Source of the DNA: Irpex lacteus
Lineage: Eukaryota; Basidiomycota; Agaricomycetes; Polyporales; Irpicaceae
Length of the DNA: 64,000 bases
Direction of reading: 5' to 3'
Assembly: GCA_001986395.2 (NCBI GenBank)
Contig: MQVO02000050.1
Span: forward strand, 1-64,000
Part shown: one piece after another, positions 1-12,541 of the stretch
Layout of the letters: the number at the start of each line of letters is the position of its first letter
Numbering within the stretch: position 1 is the stretch's first letter
Position numbers and translations under genes: made by a program
The notes under the pieces: model-generated
The model's database searches: none
Seen by the model: only the letters and a program-made list of their open reading frames with translations
What the model was told of the DNA's origin: nothing

Positions 1-1010
1 ATGGCATTTTGTGGTAAGCTTTATTTCGGAGCTCATAAGATACCTTGCACGATATTTGACTGGTTTAGACTGAAGTAAACTGGACCTTTGGTCTTAACAT
101 CGCACTCGATACCTCCATCACATCTGTCCTTTTGTATTACCTTTGGAGAGATCGCACTCAAGCAATTAAACGGTGAGCGTTGCCTTCATTAAGTTATGCC
201 CATGTAGTCGTACTGATGGGCATCCAGAAGTACCAAGAAGATGGTGAAAGGTCTCATCAATCTCGCGTTCAGCACAGGTGTCTTGACCGTGTAAGTGCAT
301 AGTAGTGTCTTTATGTTGCTTGCTTTGCTGACTTCGTGCTCTCCCGCGAAGATTAACTTCTTGCGGCTTTTTCATTGCGGTATGTCCATCTTTGATGCTA
401 AACTTGCTATTGCTTATTCTTGTTTTCCAGTTGAATGTCGACAAACATACACTGACATTTGGAGCTATGATAGAATTGATCGCCAAGTGTAAGCCACAGA
501 ACAACTCGAAGTTATTGAATTACACTTGTTAATCGTCCAACCAGTATACGCAAATTCCATGCTTGCTATGTGAGTGTTTCCCAGTTTTTCCACAAAACTC
601 TTACCAATTGTTTTGAACGATGCATAGGTTAAACGCTCGACAAAGTGTGATACAGGCTGCGACTGCTGATACAAAGTTTGGGTTAGAGCTATCCAACTTA
701 CGGTCGCACATCACACCTAGCTCCGGTCATGGTGGCATGGTAAGTCTGTCGTCAAGTGGAATAGAACGTCACTAAATTACGATGGATTCCAAACCTCCAG
801 CCTCAGATCCATGTTCGGCCGGAGTCATCGGCCAGAATCTCGAGTCCCGGTGACGCTTCGTGGGTAAGTGTGTATTGGTTTGTTACACGATGCGATCTTT
901 CACTGAATATACTGGCTGTGATCCAGGCGAACAAGCGTATCGAATCCGAGGAGAATATGCACTATACTGTGTTCGAGGAGAGGCACGAGAGCAAAGTATC
1001 AGCTATTTAG
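1..1010 (+). CDS. DUF6534 multi-pass membrane protein (3' part; 5' end outside window)
   Basis: This is the C-terminal half of a fungal DUF6534 protein, a family of seven-helix-type integral membrane proteins of unknown function. Exons read as <1-13, 69-172, 228-290, 352-379, 431-488, 545-569, 628-739, 801-863 and 927-1010. All are joined by short GT-AG introns with consistent phases. The spliced protein contains family landmarks in order: a cytosolic loop ending YLWRDRTQAIKR, a helix with TGVLTVLTSCGFFIA, and the signature AKLYANSMLAMLNARQ that closes the last helix. A polar tail follows, ending SKVSAI. No frameshift or stop interrupts it. The first four or five helices lie upstream of the window. 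It is tail-to-tail with the decayed oxidase copy at 1171-2771. Family assignment is by remembered pattern, not a search; the molecular role is unknown. Confidence 0.8.
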
Positions 1011-1170
1011 GACGTCGGCTATTTTGACTGTCGCCCAGTTCGTCATAAATAGTAGCCATGCCATACAAGATCAAGTATCCAAAGAAAATCCTCGCTACCG
1101 CCAGTGCCTATAAATACCGTCTCTGAGTACTCTTCTTAATGTGAAGCTGTCATGACCGGAACCTGTCAGC

Positions 1171-2771
1171 TCAGAAGAAGGATTGAACTAGATCCTTGCC
1201 GGCCCTGATTGCGAACTCAACAGTTTCAAACCCGTTGAGCCCGGAAGAATAATACGTGTGTAGTTCTCCTTGCAAAGCATTGTACTTCACGTAAGTTCCT
1301 GAACCTAAATCGGTCGTGTTGAAATGAGGGAAATAGTCCCACTGGCGGATCGCTTTGACGTCGTCTGTAGTAACAGTGGGATCGGGGATACCAGCACCAG
1401 TTTGCACCGCGGTCAGAGTTGAGACCAGAAGCTGAGTTACATCGTCGATGGAGAGGTCACTACCAATGGGTCCCCAGGAATACGTCGTCGCGACAGGTGA
1501 GTCGTTGAAGACACGCAAGAAGCCTACGGGAGCGCCGAGAGACTGCGGCGGGCTTTGTTGGTAAAAGTACGGGTAGGCGATCTTCGTCGACGTGGCAGAG
1601 GACCAGTACGCGGTGATGCCAACTTTGGAGAAGACGGCGGTCTCGTTAGATGTGAGCGGCATGTCAATCGCATGGAGGTTCGCGAGGGTTGGTGCAAACG
1701 CGAGAACTACGTCTGAACATACTTGTGTCGCGTTTTGAGCCGTATGTGATGATCGGAGTAGAGGTACTACGATCGATCCTCGTCACGGTTGCGTTCACGT
1801 GAATTGGCCCACGTACTGAGGTAGAATAGTGAACGAACACTTTGTGGAAGTCTAGGGCGGTCGAAGTTCAGTGTAGTTCGTCCTTGTATGACATCACTAT
1901 GGAGGACGACACAACATACCTACAATGTAACCTGGAGTAATTCCCAGGAACGCCCTAGAACGTCAGGTGTGAAGTATTGTAGCATGTAAACCTGTGATCG
2001 CTTAGTGCATAACCTTCATAACTGGTCGCGAGAAGACGTACTGCTGGTGTTTGAGTGATATCGCCATACCCGTACGGAACCATTCCCGCCTCCATAACCG
2101 TGGGCAATGCCACATAGTCATGGGTAGATAACCACTGAGACATAGGTACTGTCAGGCTATGCGGTACTCCATGCTAGAACGGAAATCAGTTCTCCTTATC
2201 CTGATCAGGCACCAGACAGTGCTCACAGTATATCTCGGAGATGTATATAGCGGTGCGAATTCGACTGCCCATTCCGCAACGTATCTTGCATATTCAGCGG
2301 CGATCAGAGCTGTCTGTATGGCAGTGACGTTGGGCATCCTCGTTACATTATTTGCGGACTCTCCTGGGCCATAAAGCCAATATTGCCAACCATTAGGCAT
2401 CGAAATACCAGGTGTGATGGAACATTGGCAGCGTTGATCAGGGGAATCGTGTTCACGTAGGTCTGATTTGTGAAGAGTAAAGCTCCAAGAGGGTGGTAAA
2501 TACTCCTAAGAGGTCGTAAGAGACGCCGCCATACGACAAAGAGGATACCAGCTTACTGATCAGGCCCGTCATAGAACTCTTGGCATTTCCCTCCTACCTC
2601 GGGCTGTTTGTCGAAGACAACTGTTTTGTATCCTTTGGCTTCGAGCTCATGGGCTATGGTAAGACCACTGGGACCGGCTCCTACGACGCAGACGGGATCA
2701 GTGGATGTTAGAACGGTGGCGGAAGTATACGCTGCATAAGAGACGAGCAGAGATGCAAGAAAACGAGTCAT
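1171..2771 (-). pseudogene. FAD-dependent amine-oxidase-like gene, copy 1, frameshifted
   Basis: The sequence is a close relative of copy 2 (21697-23312), with the same five-exon structure. Exon 1 (2771-2557) encodes a signal peptide starting MTRFLASLLVSYAAY, the dinucleotide-binding motif VVGAGPSGLT and the following PEVGGKC segment. Both are typical of the flavin amine oxidase fold. Compared with copies 2 and 3, one base is missing near 2420 (GTTCCATC against GTTCCCATC) and one near 1953, and one base is extra near 1735. The first shift runs into a stop within about 25 codons. The last-exon frame (1171-1662, ending DLVQSFF) is still open. A TATA box remains upstream. Most likely this is a recent pseudogene; sequencing error in three separate places is less likely. 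Substrate is unknown; similar fungal proteins are often labelled beta-cyclopiazonate dehydrogenase-like. Confidence 0.75.
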
Positions 2772-2820
2772 TCCGCTTGTATGGAGAACGGTAACAGCAT
2801 AATCAAGGTTGCTCGCACTC

Positions 2821-2832
2821 ACCTTTTATACC
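2821..2832 (-). promoter_or_regulatory. TATA box of oxidase copy 1
   Basis: On the minus strand GGTATAAAAGGT lies about 50 nt before the start codon of oxidase copy 1. The context GAAGGTATAAA is shared with copy 2. Confidence 0.5.
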
Positions 2833-4916
2833 TTCGATCTGTATGGCATGCTACGGCCGCACATTAACTATGCAGGCGACTAACCAAAAGTCCCGGCTGC
2901 GCCAAGTTCCGTAATAATAGTACTGATGGTCCCGCAGTGGATTGAATATGCGCTCCGATCCATCGTAGCGCGATTTCTTTATGACGTGTTTCAGCAATTG
3001 AGCGTAGTTCATCTACAGCATCGTGGATAAGAGGTCCTGGGTGTCGTACAGCACACAGATCGCAAGACCCCAGACGCCTATTCTCTAAGGCATGGTCGCT
3101 GCACGTCCAGGGTTCCATCTTAGACAAGTCCGTGAGTATGTGGTAGGCGATGATCAGCATTTCTTTCGTTACCAGCTGATACAGCCGACCGGATATGTCA
3201 GATAAGACGCTTCATCACTGAATAGTAGTGACAGCTGGCGCCACAGGCGCACTGCTTGAGACGGACAGTAAACCTAAGTGAAGCTGTAAGAATGATGAGC
3301 TGTAGGTGCCGGCAAGACATGCCCACGGTATATGCATTGACTCGCAAAAAGGACAGCTGCGAACAAATACCTGAGTAAGGGACTAAAACGAGAGCATGAG
3401 AATTGAGGATGCCAACTCACCATGTAAGCATGGCGTTGTAAGGGCTATGAGCGAGAGGGATCTACATTTGGTGTTCCGATCGACGCGCTCTCCTTGAAAA
3501 TGCGTTCATTCAGTACAGTACGGTTGATGTGATGCAATGCATCCGTAGTCCGTTATGAGAGCTTGCGATGGGTCAGATGCATAACTGCTGCTGAACAATG
3601 AGCAGAGCGCTGTTCGTAGCTGACGTCTGCTCTTAGGAACAAGGTATTACGCCAAACCATGCGAATGGTTGGCCCTTCCTGTATTAGACTAGAGGCATGG
3701 CCTTCTGTTCGAGGTCATCAAGTAAGGCAGACCTGTGGATCACTGTGTGAGATAGCACGCGAACTGAGCGAGATTCATAGTTACCAGAAAGCCAGCTGAG
3801 CTCCTTCCGACCCACTCCTGGAAGGCCATACGAGAGATTGTAGCTCGTGAGTTCTCAGAACGTACGGGACGCCTGTGGAGGGTTTGCTCATGTCAAATTT
3901 CCAGGTATACAGGTACCTCGATCGCCTCAGTTATTTCGTGTCGAAGCCTGGAGGCTTTTCGATAGTACGGCCTGGCAGGTATGGAGAATCACAGTTTATC
4001 ACACACATTTCAGCGACGTCGACTGAGGATTAAAACTTGAAGCTCCGACGAATGCCGATATGAGCCCCGCTTACGCCATCAACCGTGTCCGTATTAACTT
4101 GGAGGGAAACCAGCAGACTACATGCGGTGAGTATGACTTTCGCAATTTGAAGACGAATACGCTTGATGTGTCGCTTGCGTGGTCTAGCTGAAAGGGTGCG
4201 CAATATTCGTGAGCATGTGAAGCGGACATGTCGTCGAACCGAAGCATCATGATAGTGCACGCCACAGCACTACCTCTTTCTTCTCGAATGTCAGGCGACC
4301 GAGAATGACCAGCCTGAAAGCCTGAAGACTGAGTGGCTGCCAGAAACTTTGGTCATCTGCCCGGAGAATATCAGCGTCTCGTCCGCTCACTGTTACTTTT
4401 CGATCATTGCCACGTCGAGCCCCCAAGATGGTGGCGCTGGCTCTTCTGAACAACCGTATTCTACGAATTTCTGCCATGCGTTCGACGTTGCAAAGGAGAT
4501 GTCCATACATGCGACTACAAGCCTACCAGATTAACGTTAAGGTACGTTAATTCAGATCTTCAGGGCGCTATTCTCGGACCATGTTGCTAATTTGGCACCT
4601 CATGAAATTTCATGTTAGGCCAGATTGTCAGTGGCGCCAAAGACCCAGCCTGCCAACTCGAATTTCTTCTGTTTATCCGCGGGGCGTACCTTGCATTCAT
4701 TGGACGATCTGAATCCTACTACCTTTGATCTCTGGTTCGATCTCTGGTCGAGTACTAAGTACTAATACGCCACCAGGCGGCAGCTAATAGCCACTCTAAT
4801 GGCTTCAAGAGCGGCTCGACGGAAAAACGGAATCGAGAGTATATAGGCCTTCCCCTATTATCGATGATCGGCCGTCTTCGGTCAGACCACAGAGTCGCTA
4901 CTTGCACAACCTCTTC
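2833..4916. other. Intergenic region without a supported gene
   Basis: No exon chain with consistent phases was found on either strand. Short open frames exist. The longest, minus 2864-3160, contains a stretch faintly like the RNase H part of a LINE-type retroelement (ALRWIGAH), but this is too short to call. Confidence 0.4.
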
Positions 4917-7015
4917 ATGAGCCCTCTGATAAATTTCGCAGATGTTTCTTCGCCTCGAATACGCGTAGACACTACGTTTGGGGCGGGGTACATAGGTTCG
5001 TTTGATTATCATCATGCCTGATTTTATTATCTGATAAGCAGCTTACCCCTGACACAGGCAACATCGCGGCAGCAGTGTAAGTGTAACAGCTGGTCGGCTT
5101 ATATCCAGGTACTAACAAGGTCACATCGCTCACAGTATCTATGGGTTGACGTGTCTTCAAACCTACAACGTATTTCGGGAAAAGAAGGATCGAGTGTGGC
5201 TTAGGACGTTGGTGAGTCGTACTAACCGTGTCATGATGCCTCACACGCTTCATTTCTTGTGCGCTACGCCTCGAAGATCGTGACACTCTGGTACACCCAC
5301 TCTCGTTATCGTCTGAAGCCGGTATGCTGATCTTATCATTTCAGGCTCTTCTCGACACTCCACCTGGTCGCCGTGTCGAGCACTCTATATTACTACACAA
5401 TCACGAACTATGCAAACATCGCAGCGTTGACCACACAAAACCTTTGGTGGGTCATTCTATTCAATTATTGGAATCTCTAGTTAATGATTGTCTCTCACTG
5501 ACGTACACAGGGCTGCTACGGTAAGTCCTTCAGCTCCAGGCTTCCTGCCCGTGCAATCCAATTCTGAGTACATTCTCGTAGACGTATTATATAATTACGG
5601 TAAATGTTGTCCGCCACATGGGTGATGCATCGCTGAGTGTTTGTCCGTAGGGGTTGATGGAGTTCATCATCAGAGGGTGCGTCGGATATACATGCTGTCC
5701 CGCCTAACATACTCATTCCTCTAAGCCAGGGTCTTCACGTGGCGTGTATGGAAGCGTACGTTTGCTTTCCATCTACTAAGTCCTGTATTATAACAATCTA
5801 TGCATGCCTAGTAAGCAACCGGAACTGGTTATTAGCTCCGGCTATCGTGCGCATTATTCCCTCTATTGAGTCACACCCCGACTGACAATAGGTTGAAACT
5901 GTACATGGACAGGTTGTCATGTCGCTTGTCGATCTAGGTATGCATTACCCGCGAAAGGTGTTATAACGTAGTTGACACAACCTCTGCCCATGTCAACGGT
6001 TACAGCGGGAAGCTTAGGTATGTACTTTGGACTACCCTGCTATATGAGTGATTGAGTTCTATTCGTCTTTAGCATTTGCCATTAGCAAGTACGTTAGTGA
6101 GCCCTGCGAAGTTACGACCTCTGCTTACAATCAATCTCGGTTCTTCAAGTTTTTACCTTACTACCTTCCCGGACATAAGCTCGATCTCTGTGAGTTCTGT
6201 TCGACAGAACATCTTATCGTAGTTCTCTTAGCTCACTCTTGTCTAGTGGATGTTCTACATGGCTTTCATAGGAAGCATTGCCGCAGACGTAGTCACAGCT
6301 ATCGCTTTATGTATCCTTCTCAAAAAGCGTAGCACTGGGTTTAAACGGTAAGCCACTCCTGCGTACAACAACTTGATATGCAATCTCAGGTTCAACTAGG
6401 ACGGACTCGTTCATTAGAACGATGATGCTTTACAGTGTTAACACAGGCGCCCTCTCCAGGTATGTCCACGATTTTGCAATGAGTTCCACCAAACTTCTGA
6501 TTAAGACGTATTCCTTGCAGTTTGTGTTCTCTCATGGTCCTGGTCCTGGTACGCATCCCACACTTTTCAAACTTCACTCGCTGATTCGAAATTGCTTGAA
6601 GTATGTCTCGAGCCAGAACACGTTCCTTTATGTGCCGTTCTATTTCATACTACCGGGAGGTACGTGCCTGAATATTTCCCCTGAGGTCTCATGTTCCTGG
6701 CAAATATGTGCCTTCTCCCTCATTGTCCTCCAATAACTGTGATGCCATGACGACTGACGACGCCACCTTCTCTGTATAGTGATGTTCGGCTCTCTCTTGG
6801 CAACGCTGGACGCTGGTAAGAAAGCATGGGATCGTAGCCACTCGTCGGGCGAGGCAGCAGTGATATCGATCCCAATGTCTGCTATCAGGTTCACGAACAG
6901 CGATCTTGAGGATGGAACGACACTGCGACAAAGTCACGGTCGTGGGACTTTAGGACGGAAGGACGATGTCCTTGCTATGGACAGATTGGATCGAGGCGAG
7001 GAGAAGCGGCGTTAA
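4917..7015 (+). CDS. DUF6534 multi-pass membrane protein
   Basis: A full DUF6534 gene of roughly a dozen short exons. The start at 4917 gives MSPLINFADVSS, followed by the family's first-helix motif DTTFGAGYIGNIAAAVIYG. Exons 4917-4995, 5058-5076, 5136-5211, 5277-5290 and 5345-5446 join in phase. They give the second motif LTCLQTYNVF, then TLHLVAVSSTLYYYTITNYA. Later landmarks are RVRRIYMLSR, SIAADVVTAIAL with RSTGFKR, TRTDSFIRTMMLYSVNTGAL, NTFLYVPFYFILP and GSLLATLDAGKKAW. A charged tail ends at 7015. Exons between about 5510 and 6250 are less certain, because donors there are weak. Members have seven predicted helices and no known biochemical activity. It faces away from oxidase copy 1. It appears functional by pattern, but the middle deserves RNA support. 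Confidence 0.75.
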
Positions 7016-7682
7016 TAGCTATAAAAGAAATAGTATGTAGCTGGACGAGTATCGGAGGAATGTTGTTTGCTGTGCGACGGCTTGAACGGTGCTAAATGTC
7101 TCACAGTTCCTTTGATTATCTCCTCCCTCGTTTGGTCTATCATTATTGGTTCTATGTAATCTACTCACTGTCAGCACAGATGTATGTATACATGAGATGA
7201 TTGTATCCGATGCTCCTTGAATCGTACTATGGTACAATTGAACGCACACCAAGAAATAATCACGGGTACGGTTTTCTTCGGGAATGAGGCTCGTCGTAGT
7301 ATGCGTCAGAGCGTTCTATATCTGACGACGCAGAATCGGCGACCATCTAGTCCAGTCTAAGTTCCCGCGGGTCCCTAGGAATTGTGCATCCTAGGAAGTC
7401 CGGCTGCACCCCAAACCTCCTGATTATACATCTACTCTTTGATTCCAGAACAGCAGATTATACACACGATTGAAACAATTGCTCGGATAGCGATGGGTAT
7501 GAATACGGTAAAGTAATGGGTAGCTGAAATTCGAGTAGCTTATGATTATCAGCAACCGCTGGTATTCTTGTGGAACTGTACACCATCTCCATATTTCCAT
7601 GCGAAGAATTTACCACTCGAAGGGCGCCGGTTGACCAGGACGGAAGGGCCCTACTGGAAGGTAGATGCGACGGTCCTCGATA
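7016..7682. other. Intergenic region
   Basis: No supported gene. It lies between the convergent ends of the DUF6534 gene and the small minus-strand gene. Confidence 0.4.
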
Positions 7683-8103
7683 TCATGGATATTTCCGGGA
7701 CGAGACCGCCAACCATGCAAATATGGCGGCGCCTTTCGTTTTATCGTAGCATCGTTGATAATTCCCGAATCCATCCTCTTCTTTGAGCTACGCCGAGGGA
7801 GTGAATGTAGGCTAAGTATGCTGGCCTAGATGATGTAGGGTAAAGTTTACTTACGCCTCCTTGGGCTTGAATGTACGACAATTCGTACTCGTAGTACAAC
7901 GGGGCACGGGGATTTCCAGATGGTCCAGTCGACGTTGGTGTACTCTGCATGAGATTATCACGAATCGTTGACATTCAAGATGGGAGCACGTAGTTAGCGA
8001 GATGTAGTCAAGTCTGTTCATAGAGGTACCGTACCGTATAGACATTGTCGCTGTACTGTGCAAAGTCGTTCAGACCGCGTTCAATCCATCCGTTCCAGCT
8101 CAT
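7683..8103 (-). CDS. Small hypothetical protein (about 87 aa)
   Basis: This is a possible three-exon gene: 8103-8035, 7944-7855 and 7787-7683. All introns are phase 0 with GT-AG ends. The protein begins MSWNGWIERGLNDFAQY, continues with a Pro/Ser/Thr-rich patch and LYYEYELSYIQAQGG, and ends AVSSRKYP. A minus-strand TATA box (GGTATAAAAGG) stands about 100 nt upstream of the ATG, which supports real transcription. The third exon is uncertain: another acceptor would give a longer C terminus in a different frame, ending near 7611. No domain, signal peptide or membrane segment was recognised. Confidence 0.35.
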
Positions 8104-8198
8104 GATACGTGTGGTAGAATTGTTTGACGTGATAGCTGAGAGAGATACTGGCGTGCAAGAGTTGCGAGATTCGGTGTGTAATATGATGAGGGAGTACC

Positions 8199-8214
8199 TC
8201 ACCCCTTTTATACC
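8199..8214 (-). promoter_or_regulatory. TATA box for the small minus-strand gene
   Basis: The minus strand reads GGGTATAAAAGGGG, about 100 nt upstream of the ATG at 8103. The core resembles the TATA context of oxidase copies 1 and 2. Confidence 0.4.
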
Positions 8215-10276
8215 CATTAGTTGCACGACACCTTTCAACTTCGGAAGCAGGTGGCCTGCACTGGTCCAACGGTTCTGTCAAATTTGAACAGGTACGCAGC
8301 CTTCGTTTTGAGAGTCTGTTATGGCCGTAGACTTTGTCTCTGGTTACGGAACAATGTCATGAAGTGCTACCGAATTAACGCTATGGCCGTGAAATCCATC
8401 GACCATAGACAAGACTCAGGATGCCCTGTTTGACAGACGGAACTGATTTTTAACTCACGCTGTGTGCTTTAGAGGGCGGAGCGGTGCACATACCAGTAGA
8501 GGACACTCAACGACCTTCATCGCACAATACAGGCCATACCTTCTGAGCAAATAGACCATACCAGGGACGCATTGACCACCTCAAACCCTGATTGTTTGGT
8601 CATCGACTTACTAAGCTGTCCACGATGCAGTTACAGAGGTAGTTCTTAGCAATCGCTCACCTCCATGTGCATCCAGTAGGTGGAAATTACTCACTGGTGA
8701 TATGCAGTGGCCATTTGAAACCGCCTTGTATCGCTGAGGTAGCATCATGCCGTTGTGATGCGCTTGGGCCAACTATCCTCGTCAATGGCCAGAGCAGGGC
8801 CACAAAGCTACAAAAGCTGCATTAGTAAGCCTAGTCATCAGCACTGATGCCCTAGAAAGATAAATCAGTATACTCACCTACGCTGCACCTCACGTCACGA
8901 GTAAGTAGTAAGAGCGTGAGGCCCCAGATCTGTCACGGTATCGACAAAATCACTGAGCGTTCAAACGTTATTCACGTTGTGGAAGAAACGTACGCAGAAC
9001 ATGCATACTTCCAAGCAACGATAACTGGGGAGCGTTAAAATCTTGCTTGTTGAAGTCTTTGGCAAGGTTCAAGGGACAGGCCACAGATCGCTGCTAAGCC
9101 GCCTACACAGTCCACCGTGGCCGACGCTTCGTGGCGTGCGAATTTGATGCGCCATCCGTGACTTGCCGTGAGCGCTCGACTGACTCTGAGTAGACTCGCG
9201 CGCCAGACTAAGGACTGAGTGCGAGGCGAATAGCGTTGATATGGAGTACTTTAATCGTAGGTAATATCTTTCGCCAGACAGAGCCAGCTAATTAGGAGAA
9301 CCCTTAGAGGTAAAGTAAGCAGTAAGTCAGCGTGCTGGTCCTGGAGCGTAGGTGTCAGGTGAGATCGGCTTCTACTAGCTATAGACGCCATACTTTGTGG
9401 CGTGCGAACTTGCCGCGTGTTTACTCAATCAGGCCGAGACACCAAGTGAGCACCGGCTTACTCGTTCAATCATAAGTACTCTGGTGCAGTGTCGGAAGGC
9501 AAATGCATCACTGTCATTGATTCACACCTTAAGGGTAATCGTGTTTAGGCAAGCCACATATGTCTGATGAAGTTCGGTTCGGGAACTTCCGCGCGCAGGG
9601 ACAAGGCGCCGGAGGCTGACCAATCGGAGAGCACGCGCGCACGCTAATACACACGATGAGTAAGTACCTCAGAGTGATGGAAAGCTCTCGTATTTACCTA
9701 ATACACACGATGAGTAAGTCTACGAGGGTAGGTAAGTACAGAGCGTGAATAAAGAGTCCGAAGAACGACTTACACCTCAGAGTGATGGAAAGCTCTGAGG
9801 TGTCCGTCGAGTTTCTACACGTATATATAGGAGTCTGGGGAGGCAGTGAAAATGAAATAAGTATCTAAGAGACGAATGCGAATCAGTTTGAACTGCCATA
9901 GTGGCGTCAAGCACGAGGTAGCGAACAAATGAATCAGCAAAGGCGGTGAAACAAAACGGAAGTATATCTACGATAACTTCCCAATAAGGAAACAGTCCGA
10001 TAATGCGGATGCGAGCGCCCGGAAACTTCAACAATGTCTTCAAGTTGCGGCAGTGCCCAGATCACCGCCGTCAACATGCCAAATACCGCGATCGTGATAG
10101 TTCTCTGCTCGGCGCCGCCCTTTCAGAGTAGGCACTGTAATAAGCGCTCCATGCCTTCACTGCGTTATATCGATGTTATCCTACACTTAACTATTCCCTT
10201 GACAGCAAGTAGCAACGTGATGTGATATGATAAAGCATAGAGAGAACCGTGTCTAAACCGTCTTGTAATAACAGTA
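8215..10276. other. Intergenic region with short repeats
   Basis: No convincing gene. The 88-codon minus frame at 9777-10043 has no recognised feature. Short direct repeats occur at 9645-9797 (listed separately). The phrase GTGGCGTGCGAA appears twice, near 9131 and 9399. Confidence 0.4.
9645..9797. repeat. Two interleaved short direct repeats
   Basis: The 21-base phrase beginning TAATACACACGATGAG occurs at about 9646 and 9699. The phrase CTCAGAGTGATGGAAAGCTC occurs at about 9669 and 9777. The order is A-B-A-B, with the second B displaced by about 55 nt. This looks like a small duplication followed by an insertion. Confidence 0.6.
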
Positions 10277-12541
10277 TCATGAATAGTGAAGAGTGTCATC
10301 CTGCGGTACTACCTCTCCGGTGTCTTTACTTGAAGCCTCGCCCACTACTTTCTCATCAACATCATCAAGGCCTTCTTGGCTCGCTATTCCCCACCGATCG
10401 TCCACCTGTGTATGTAATGGGAGTGCTTTCATGAAGAAAGAAGACAGCAATCCAATACTCGCAATCCCAGTAAACACCTGCCAAATAACTCGAATGCTGT
10501 CTGCAAATGCCACTCGTACTTCATTTCGTAGAGGCTCCTTCAGATCAGCGATGATAGGGATGAAGGCATAGGCAAGGGCTGCACCCTCTGGGAATTGGGC
10601 TGTGAATTGCTCGGGGAGCCGTTTGACCAGTTGGTTTTGAAGGACTGTTCCGCCAATGGTAACCGCCCATACCTGTGTGTTGGTTGTGTGAATCGAGCGC
10701 AAATTTCGAGGTACGCACAGGACTTACCGACGCAAATGTCCTGCAAAACGCAAATAGAGCGAGGGCATGGGCGTTCTCCTCGATTGGGAGAGGGGCCAGC
10801 ACCGGGAAGTACTGCGCTGAATACAATAGCCCGCCACCTACTCCCACAAGCGAGGAGATTCCAAGCGCACGCGATAAGGGCGTATCAGATCCGAGAGTTG
10901 TAAAAGCACCCATGGCAATGATGTAACATGCCCATCCTAGCCACAACTGCACGCGATATGACTTTGTGAGAGTGACGCTCACGCCAGTGAGAATAAGGCA
11001 AACCCCGAGTACGACGGTGAATGGTAAGCCGTTGACACCTGCGCGAATGGGAGACGCCCCCTGCACAGATTGATAGTAAGCCACCAGATAGTCTATAATC
11101 CGAATCTCGTCAGTATCGCGTCAAACACTAGTATATAGTACATACAGGTCATGCCAATGTTGATTATTGGCGTGAAAAAAGTCTGCAAGTAACTGGACTC
11201 CATCTTCACTTTCAATATACGAGCATGAGAAGAATAATTGACGTACCCGCTGAGGCTTGTTCGGTTGGAGACAAGTTTGAGTGGAACCTGTACAAAGCTC
11301 AGTATGTGAAAGCTGATGAGGAGGAGGAAGCTAGCTTACTATGGGATTGACAGCAAAATAGGCCTCATAGAACAAGAAGCATGCCAGCCCAGCGAGGCCA
11401 ACAATCAAGGGGAGGAGGGTGGCTGGCGAATGCCACGGATGAGTCAAGCCGCCCCACGTTAACGCAATCGCGGTCGACGTCGAGCTTCCAACAAAAATGA
11501 TACTACCACTTTGGAAACATACGCTAAGTCAGCACTGAGCGACATCACCCAGAGATAGATTGTCCATACATCCAATCCATACGACCAAGTTTCTCCTTGA
11601 ATGTACCGTGGGGAGTTTTCAACCTGAGAAAAACGAACACAAGGCATGCCGAGACACCGCTAATCGGAAGGTTCATGTCTGTAGATAGTGAGAGATTATC
11701 AAGTATATCACCAGGGATCGATGGCTTACAGAAGAACCATCGCCAATTCCCACTGACGGCCAGGCCGCCGCCAACTAAAGGCCCAATGGCAGCTGCAACG
11801 GCCCAAGTCCTTCGTATGCATGAGTGAGAGCGATGAATAGAAATAATGCGCACTTACAGACCGATGAGAGAGTTGTACATTGCACGCTCTCGGAGGGGAA
11901 CCAAGTCTGACACGATGATACTGGCGACCGACTGGATCGCTCCGCCGCCTGCACCCTGGATGGCTGTCAAGGTACAGAGTATCGTTAGTCGAAGGACTTG
12001 TGAAGCCAGGATATCATACGTACTTCGAGCCGCTACCAACCATGACATATTTCTTGCACAACCGCATAATGCGCTTCCGAGGGCGAAAAAGCTGAGGGCT
12101 AGGAGCATTGTCAGCCGGCGTCCGAACACCTGTGGCCAGATGTACGCGGTGAGTGCCCGAGACATGCGAGCAAAGAGTACCACATACCTCTGCAATGCCG
12201 CCGCTGGCCGGAAGCAGGGCCGTCGCTGCAAGAGGATATGCAGAGCCTACCCATACGAAGTCATCGCCATGCAGGTCCCCGACGATTGTTGGGAGAGCTG
12301 TGGATGTCCCTGTCTAATGATGAACGAGTATGCATAAGAAAACGATGGCGCGATACTGAATCGAGCTTACTGCTTCCAGGGCTGACATAAACAACGAGAG
12401 GCATACGGCAAAGAAGGTGAGCCAGAAGTACAGCCCTCGTTTCGGCCGTGCATACGAGTCCGTGGAGTCTTGCTCAGCAGCATCATTCTTGGTGATGATT
12501 ACACTGCCCGACTCCAGTTGAGAGACGGAGGGAGAGTCCAT
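10277..12541 (-). CDS. MFS transporter, DHA2-like (14-helix drug/metabolite exporter type)
   Basis: A complete major facilitator gene with about a dozen exons. The start at 12541 gives a polar N terminus (MDSPSVSQLESG), followed by the first helix LYFWLTFFAVCLSLFMSALEA. The next exons give TALPTIVGDL and WVGSAYPLAATALLPASGG, then FGRRLTMLLAL (the loop 2-3 motif) and IQGAGGGAIQSVASIIVSDLVPLRERAMYNSLIG. After these come GPLVGGGLA and NWRWFFYMNLPI. These are typical of DHA2 (proton antiporter) exporters of toxic compounds and fungal metabolites. The second half contains SGYLQTFFTPIINIG, VAYYQSVQGASPIRAG and the long exon to KALPLHTQVDDRWG. It ends in an acidic cytosolic tail. No disruption was seen. 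Location is probably the plasma membrane. Substrate cannot be told from sequence. No biosynthetic core enzyme lies beside it, so a metabolite-cluster role is only a guess. Confidence 0.9.

Noticed and set aside
2864..3160. LINE RNase H-like stretch on the minus strand
   Set aside because: Only one short motif resembles the family; no reverse transcriptase or other catalytic residues nearby.
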